The notes below the pieces were generated by a model, which worked only from the letters and a program-made list of their open reading frames with translations, was not told the origin of the DNA and searched no databases. 64,000 nucleotides of DNA from Geodermatophilus saharensis (GTDB lineage: Bacteria > Actinomycetota > Actinomycetes > Mycobacteriales > Geodermatophilaceae). The stretch spans positions 146,539 to 210,538 of the forward strand of contig NZ_FZOH01000003.1 of NCBI RefSeq assembly GCF_900188205.1. The letters are read 5' to 3'. This document shows, piece by piece, positions 60,662 through 64,000 of the stretch. Made by a program: the position numbers and the translations under genes. Positions within the stretch are counted from its first letter, which is position 1; each line of letters begins with the position of its first letter.

Positions 60662-61866
60662 GGGCTCCCGCCCAGCCACCGCACCGGGTCCTCGAGCACC
60701 GCGTCGAGGGCGCGCAGCGCCGCACCGGTCGCCCCCGCGGCCGGCGTGGTGCCGCCCGCCGCCACCTCCGGCCGGCGCCACCGGGCCGAGAGCACCCGCC
60801 GGGCCAGGTGCTCCTCCAGCCGCGGGCGCAGCAGGGCGGTGAGCTCGGCGAGGTGCCCGCCGAGGACGACCGTCGGGATGTCGAGCACGTTGACCACCCC
60901 GGCCAGCGCGACGCCGAGCGCCCACGCCGCGCCGTCGAGGGCACGGCGGGCGCCGGGGTCGCCGGCCTCGGCCCGGGACCGCAGCTCGGCGGGGCCGGCG
61001 TCGGCGGGCACCCCGGCGGCGGCCAGCAGCGCCAGCCGGCCGGCGTAGCGCTCCAGGCACCCGGTCGACCCGCACGGGCAGTCCGGTCCGGCCGGGTCGA
61101 CGCAGACGTGACCGATCTCGCCGGCCCAGCCGGAGCTGCCGGTCATCACGCGCCCGGCCAGCACCGCGGCGCCGCCGATGCCGATCTGGCCCGACAGGTA
61201 GACGAAGTCCCGGTGCGGCCCCGGGCGGCCCGGCGCGTGCTCGGCCACGCTGCGCGCGGCCAGGTCGGCCTCGTTGCCCGGCACCGGCACCGGCGCGCCC
61301 GGGAGCAGCCCGGCGAGCACCTCGGCGGGGCGCACCCGCGACCAGCCGAGGTTGGGCGCGCGCAGCAGCAGGCCCCGGCCGGCGTCGACCAGGCCGGGCA
61401 GCGCCAGCCCCGCCCCCACCACCCGGACGCCGTCGGGCAGCCCGGCGAGGACCTCGGCGCCCAGCCGGCCGAGCAGGGCCAGCGTGGTCCCCGGGTCGCT
61501 GCCGCGCAGGTCCTCCTCGTGCAGCCGCTCGGCCACCGTCCGCCCGCGCAGGTCGAGCACCCGTACGGCGACCAGCCCGGCGTCGACCTGCATGCCGAGC
61601 CCGGCCGGGCGGGAGCCCGGCGCCAGCGGGGTGGCCGGCCGGCCGCGGCGCGCGGCCGGCCCGCGCTCCACCTCGTCGAGGAGGCCGCCGGCGACCAGCT
61701 CGTCGACCAGGCGGGCGGCGGTGCCCCGGGCGGTGCCCAGCGCCGCCGCGACACCGGCCCGCGACAGCTCACCGGGATCGGCACACACCGCGCGCAGCAC
61801 CAGCGCCAGGTTCGTCGCCCGCAGCGTCGACTGCCGGGCGCCGGTCGTCGCGCGGCCGTCGTCCAC
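60649..61866 (-). CDS. ROK-family repressor, XylR type
   Basis: A 405-residue ROK repressor starts at GTG 61866. The N-terminal winged helix (about 10-75) has LRATNLALVLRAVCAD and GVAAALGTARGTAARLVDEL. The C-terminal sugar-kinase-like fold has the zinc motif CPCGSTGCLERYAG. It is divergent from xylA and a matching inverted repeat lies between the two genes, so it is probably the xylose repressor. It ends 13 bp inside the 3' end of the exported coiled-coil gene. Confidence 0.9.
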   Translation of the reverse strand: MDDGRATTGARQSTLRATNLALVLRAVCADPGELSRAGVAAALGTARGTAARLVDELVAGGLLDEVERGPAARRGRPATPLAPGSRPAGLGMQVDAGLVAVRVLDLRGRTVAERLHEEDLRGSDPGTTLALLGRLGAEVLAGLPDGVRVVGAGLALPGLVDAGRGLLLRAPNLGWSRVRPAEVLAGLLPGAPVPVPGNEADLAARSVAEHAPGRPGPHRDFVYLSGQIGIGGAAVLAGRVMTGSSGWAGEIGHVCVDPAGPDCPCGSTGCLERYAGRLALLAAAGVPADAGPAELRSRAEAGDPGARRALDGAAWALGVALAGVVNVLDIPTVVLGGHLAELTALLRPRLEEHLARRVLSARWRRPEVAAGGTTPAAGATGAALRALDAVLEDPVRWLGGSPQPV

Positions 61867-61891
61867 GGGTTGAGGTTATCGGCGCGGATCG

Positions 61892-61914
61892 TTTATGTTC
61901 TACCGGAGCACAAA
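61892..61914. promoter_or_regulatory. Xylose-repressor operator
   Basis: The imperfect inverted repeat TTTATGTTC-taccg-GAGCACAAA (61892-61914, 7 of 9 pairs) lies in the xylR-xylA divergent region and resembles ROK/XylR operators. Confidence 0.55.
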
Positions 61915-61969
61915 AGCGGTGGCCCGCGTCACCCGGACGAGCGCCCCGGTACCCGGCGGAAGGATCCCC

Positions 61970-63160
61970 ATGCCCCTGCAGCCCACCCGCGAGGACAGGT
62001 TCAGCTTCGGTCTGTGGACCGTCGGCTGGACCGCCCGCGACCCGTTCGGTGACGCCACCCGCCCGGCTCTCGACCCGGTCGAGAGCGTCGAGAAGCTCGC
62101 CGAGCTCGGCGCCTACGGCGTGACCTTCCACGACGACGACGTCATCCCGTTCGGCAGCGACGACGCCTCCCGGACCAAGACCATCGAGCGGTTCAAGCAG
62201 GCGCTGGCCGACACGAACACGGTCGTGCCGATGGTCACCACCAACCTGTTCACCCACCCGGTGTTCAAGGAGGGCGCGCTCACCGCCAACGACCGCGGCG
62301 TCCGCCGCTTCGCGCTGCGCAAGGTCATGCGCAACATGGATCTCGCCGCCGAGCTGGGCGCCTCCACCTACGTGCTGTGGGGCGGCCGCGAGGGCAGCGA
62401 GGTCGACAGCGCCAAGGACCTGCGCGCCGCGCTCGACCGCTACCGCGAGGGCATCGACACCCTGGCCCAGTACTCCGAGGACCGCGGCTACGGCCTGCGC
62501 TTCGCCCTGGAGCCCAAGCCGAACGAGCCGCGCGGCGACATCTTCCTGCCCACCATCGGGCACGCGCTGGCCTTCATCACGACCCTCGAGCACGCCGACC
62601 TCGTCGGCGTGAACCCCGAGGTCGGGCACGAGCAGATGGCCAACCTCAACTACACGCACGGCATCGCCCAGGCGCTGTGGCAGGGCAAGCTCTTCCACAT
62701 CGACCTCAACGGCCAGAAGGGCCCGCGCTTCGACCAGGACCTGGTCTTCGGCCACGGCGACCTGCTGAGCGCCTTCGCCACCGTCGACCTGCTCGAGCAC
62801 GGCGGGCCGGGCGGCGGGCCCGCCTACGACGGCCCCCGGCACTTCGACTACAAGCCGCTGCGCACCGAGGACCTGACGGGCGTCTGGGAGTCGGCCGCGG
62901 CCAACATGCGCACCTACCTGCTGCTCAAGGAGCGCGCCGCCGCCTTCCGCGCCGACCCCGAGGTGCAGGAGGCGCTCGTCGACGCCGCCGTCCCCGAGCT
63001 GGCGCAGCCCACCCTCGGCGACGGCGAGTCGTTCGACCAGCTGCTCGCCGACCGCTCGGCGTTCGAGGACTTCGACGCCGAGGCCGCCGGCGCCCGCCGC
63101 GGCGGTCAGGTCCGCCTGTCGCAGCTGGCCCTCGAGCACCTGCTCGGCGCCCGCGGCTGA
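61970..63160 (+). CDS. xylA: Xylose isomerase
   Basis: A 396-residue xylose isomerase starts at ATG 61970 after GGAAGGA. Marks of the actinobacterial (class I) enzyme are [17 protein letters not shown], the catalytic His in [48 protein letters not shown] and [16 protein letters not shown], carrying the metal ligands. It converts D-xylose to D-xylulose and precedes xylB by 13 bp. The ROK repressor is divergent. Confidence 0.97.
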   Translation: MPLQPTREDRFSFGLWTVGWTARDPFGDATRPALDPVESVEKLAELGAYGVTFHDDDVIPFGSDDASRTKTIERFKQALADTNTVVPMVTTNLFTHPVFKEGALTANDRGVRRFALRKVMRNMDLAAELGASTYVLWGGREGSEVDSAKDLRAALDRYREGIDTLAQYSEDRGYGLRFALEPKPNEPRGDIFLPTIGHALAFITTLEHADLVGVNPEVGHEQMANLNYTHGIAQALWQGKLFHIDLNGQKGPRFDQDLVFGHGDLLSAFATVDLLEHGGPGGGPAYDGPRHFDYKPLRTEDLTGVWESAAANMRTYLLLKERAAAFRADPEVQEALVDAAVPELAQPTLGDGESFDQLLADRSAFEDFDAEAAGARRGGQVRLSQLALEHLLGARG

Positions 63161-63173
63161 CGACGCAGTACCG

Positions 63174-64000
63174 ATGACGCTGGTCGCGGGGGTCGACACC
63201 TCCACCCAGGCCTGCAAGGTCGTCGTCCGGGACGCGGCGTCCGGCACCCTCGTGCGCGAGGGCCGGGCGCCGCACCCCGAGGGCACCGAGGTCGACCCGG
63301 CCGCCTGGGCGAGTGCGCTGGAGAGCGCCGTCGCCTCGGCCGGCGGGCTCGACGACGTCGAGGCGGTGGCCGTCGGCGGGCAGCAGCACGGCATGGTCTG
63401 CCTCGACGAGGACGGCGCCGTCGTCCGGCCGGCGCTGCTGTGGAACGACACCCGCTCCGCCGGCGCCGCCGCCGACCTCACCCGCGAGCTCGGCGGGCCG
63501 TCGGCCTGGGCCGACGCCGTCGGGCTGGTGCCGGTGGCGTCGTTCACCGTGACCAAGCTGCGGTGGCTCGCCGAGCACGAGCCGGACAACGCCGCGCGCA
63601 CCGCCGCGGTGTGCCTGCCGCACGACTGGCTGACCTGGGTGCTGGCCGGCCGGCCCGCGCTCGACGCGCTGGTCACCGACCGCGGCGACGCCAGCGGCAC
63701 CGGCTACTGGTCGGCGGCCACCGGCGAGTACCGCCCGGACCTGCTCGAGCGCGCCTTCGGGCGCACCCCGGTGGTCCCGCGGGTCCTCGGCCCGGCCGAG
63801 CCGGCCGGCAGGTCCACCACCGGCGCCGTCCTCGGCCCCGGCACCGGGGACAACGCCGCCGCGGCGCTCGGGCTGGCCGCCGAGCCCGGCGACGTCGTCT
63901 GCTCGGTCGGCACGTCCGGCGTCGTGTCGATCGTGTCCGACACCCCCGCCGCCGACGCCAGCGGCGCGGTCGCCGGCTTCGCGGACGCCACCGGCCGCTT
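63174..64000 (+). CDS. xylB: Xylulokinase, N-terminal part (runs off window end)
   Basis: An FGGY-family kinase starts at ATG 63174, 13 bp after xylA. About 275 codons are visible: [13 protein letters not shown] (first phosphate loop), [49 protein letters not shown] substrate loop ([13 protein letters not shown]) and [12 protein letters not shown]. These are typical of xylulose kinases. It phosphorylates D-xylulose for the pentose phosphate pathway. The end is beyond the window. Confidence 0.95.
   Translation, partial: MTLVAGVDTSTQACKVVVRDAASGTLVREGRAPHPEGTEVDPAAWASALESAVASAGGLDDVEAVAVGGQQHGMVCLDEDGAVVRPALLWNDTRSAGAAADLTRELGGPSAWADAVGLVPVASFTVTKLRWLAEHEPDNAARTAAVCLPHDWLTWVLAGRPALDALVTDRGDASGTGYWSAATGEYRPDLLERAFGRTPVVPRVLGPAEPAGRSTTGAVLGPGTGDNAAAALGLAAEPGDVVCSVGTSGVVSIVSDTPAADASGAVAGFADATGR

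Overview
The window is very GC-rich, uses many GTG starts and short ATGA/GTGA gene overlaps, and carries actinobacterial hallmarks: a DivIVA/Wag31-type protein, an AfsR/SARP regulator, a PASTA-type Ser/Thr kinase, a CtpI-type P-ATPase and a nicotinoprotein (NDMA-type) alcohol dehydrogenase. The overall style fits a soil or rock-dwelling high-GC actinobacterium, possibly Geodermatophilaceae (Blastococcus/Modestobacter/Geodermatophilus). That assignment is inference from gene style; no rRNA gene is present.

Layout. 1-7.2 kb: partial MFS exporter, lipoprotein esterase, alpha/beta hydrolase, small membrane protein, Mug glycosylase, and a large AfsR-type regulator divergent from an FAD oxidoreductase. 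7.4-10.8 kb: two divergent flavohaemoglobins, the second overlapping a DivIVA-domain gene. 10.8-19.4 kb: a complete phenylacetyl-CoA epoxidase operon (paaABCDE plus thioesterase) divergent from paaK-tetR-paaZ, with two PaaR-like operators between them. 19.4-23.1 kb: cytochrome P450, a class II HDAC/acetylpolyamine amidohydrolase-like enzyme, and a LuxR regulator. 23.1-30.5 kb: copper amine oxidase with a coupled membrane protein, two APC permeases, an IclR regulator and a nicotinoprotein alcohol dehydrogenase. 30.6-37.9 kb: one minus-strand operon of MBL hydrolase, aromatic monooxygenase, hmgA, an unknown TIM-barrel-like protein, fahA and aldehyde dehydrogenase. 38.3-45.8 kb: a second amine-oxidation island (MoaF-like protein, two SDRs, TetR, APC permease, monoamine oxidase fused to a cupin) bounded by a decayed tetR copy and carrying three copies of one operator. 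45.9-59.1 kb: IclR, a 46-residue ORF, membrane protein, STAS protein, family A DNA polymerase, serine hydrolase, CtpI P-ATPase with a short leader ORF, Ser/Thr kinase and an HhH protein. 59.2-60.7 kb: a c-di-AMP (ydaO-type) riboswitch ahead of an exported coiled-coil protein. 60.6-64 kb: xylR-type ROK repressor divergent from xylA-xylB (xylB runs off the end).

How it works together. About 35 kb (10.8-45.8) reads as an aromatic-amine and aromatic-acid catabolic supercluster. Amines enter through APC permeases and are deaminated by TynA or the flavin amine oxidase. The aldehydes are oxidised by the aldehyde dehydrogenase. Phenylacetate then goes through PaaK, PaaABCDE and PaaZ. Hydroxylated phenylacetates would go through the flavin monooxygenase to homogentisate, then HmgA and FahA. 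No glutathione-type maleylacetoacetate isomerase is present; the uncharacterised protein encoded between hmgA and fahA is the most interesting candidate for that missing step. No rRNA, tRNA, CRISPR array or intact insertion sequence was seen.
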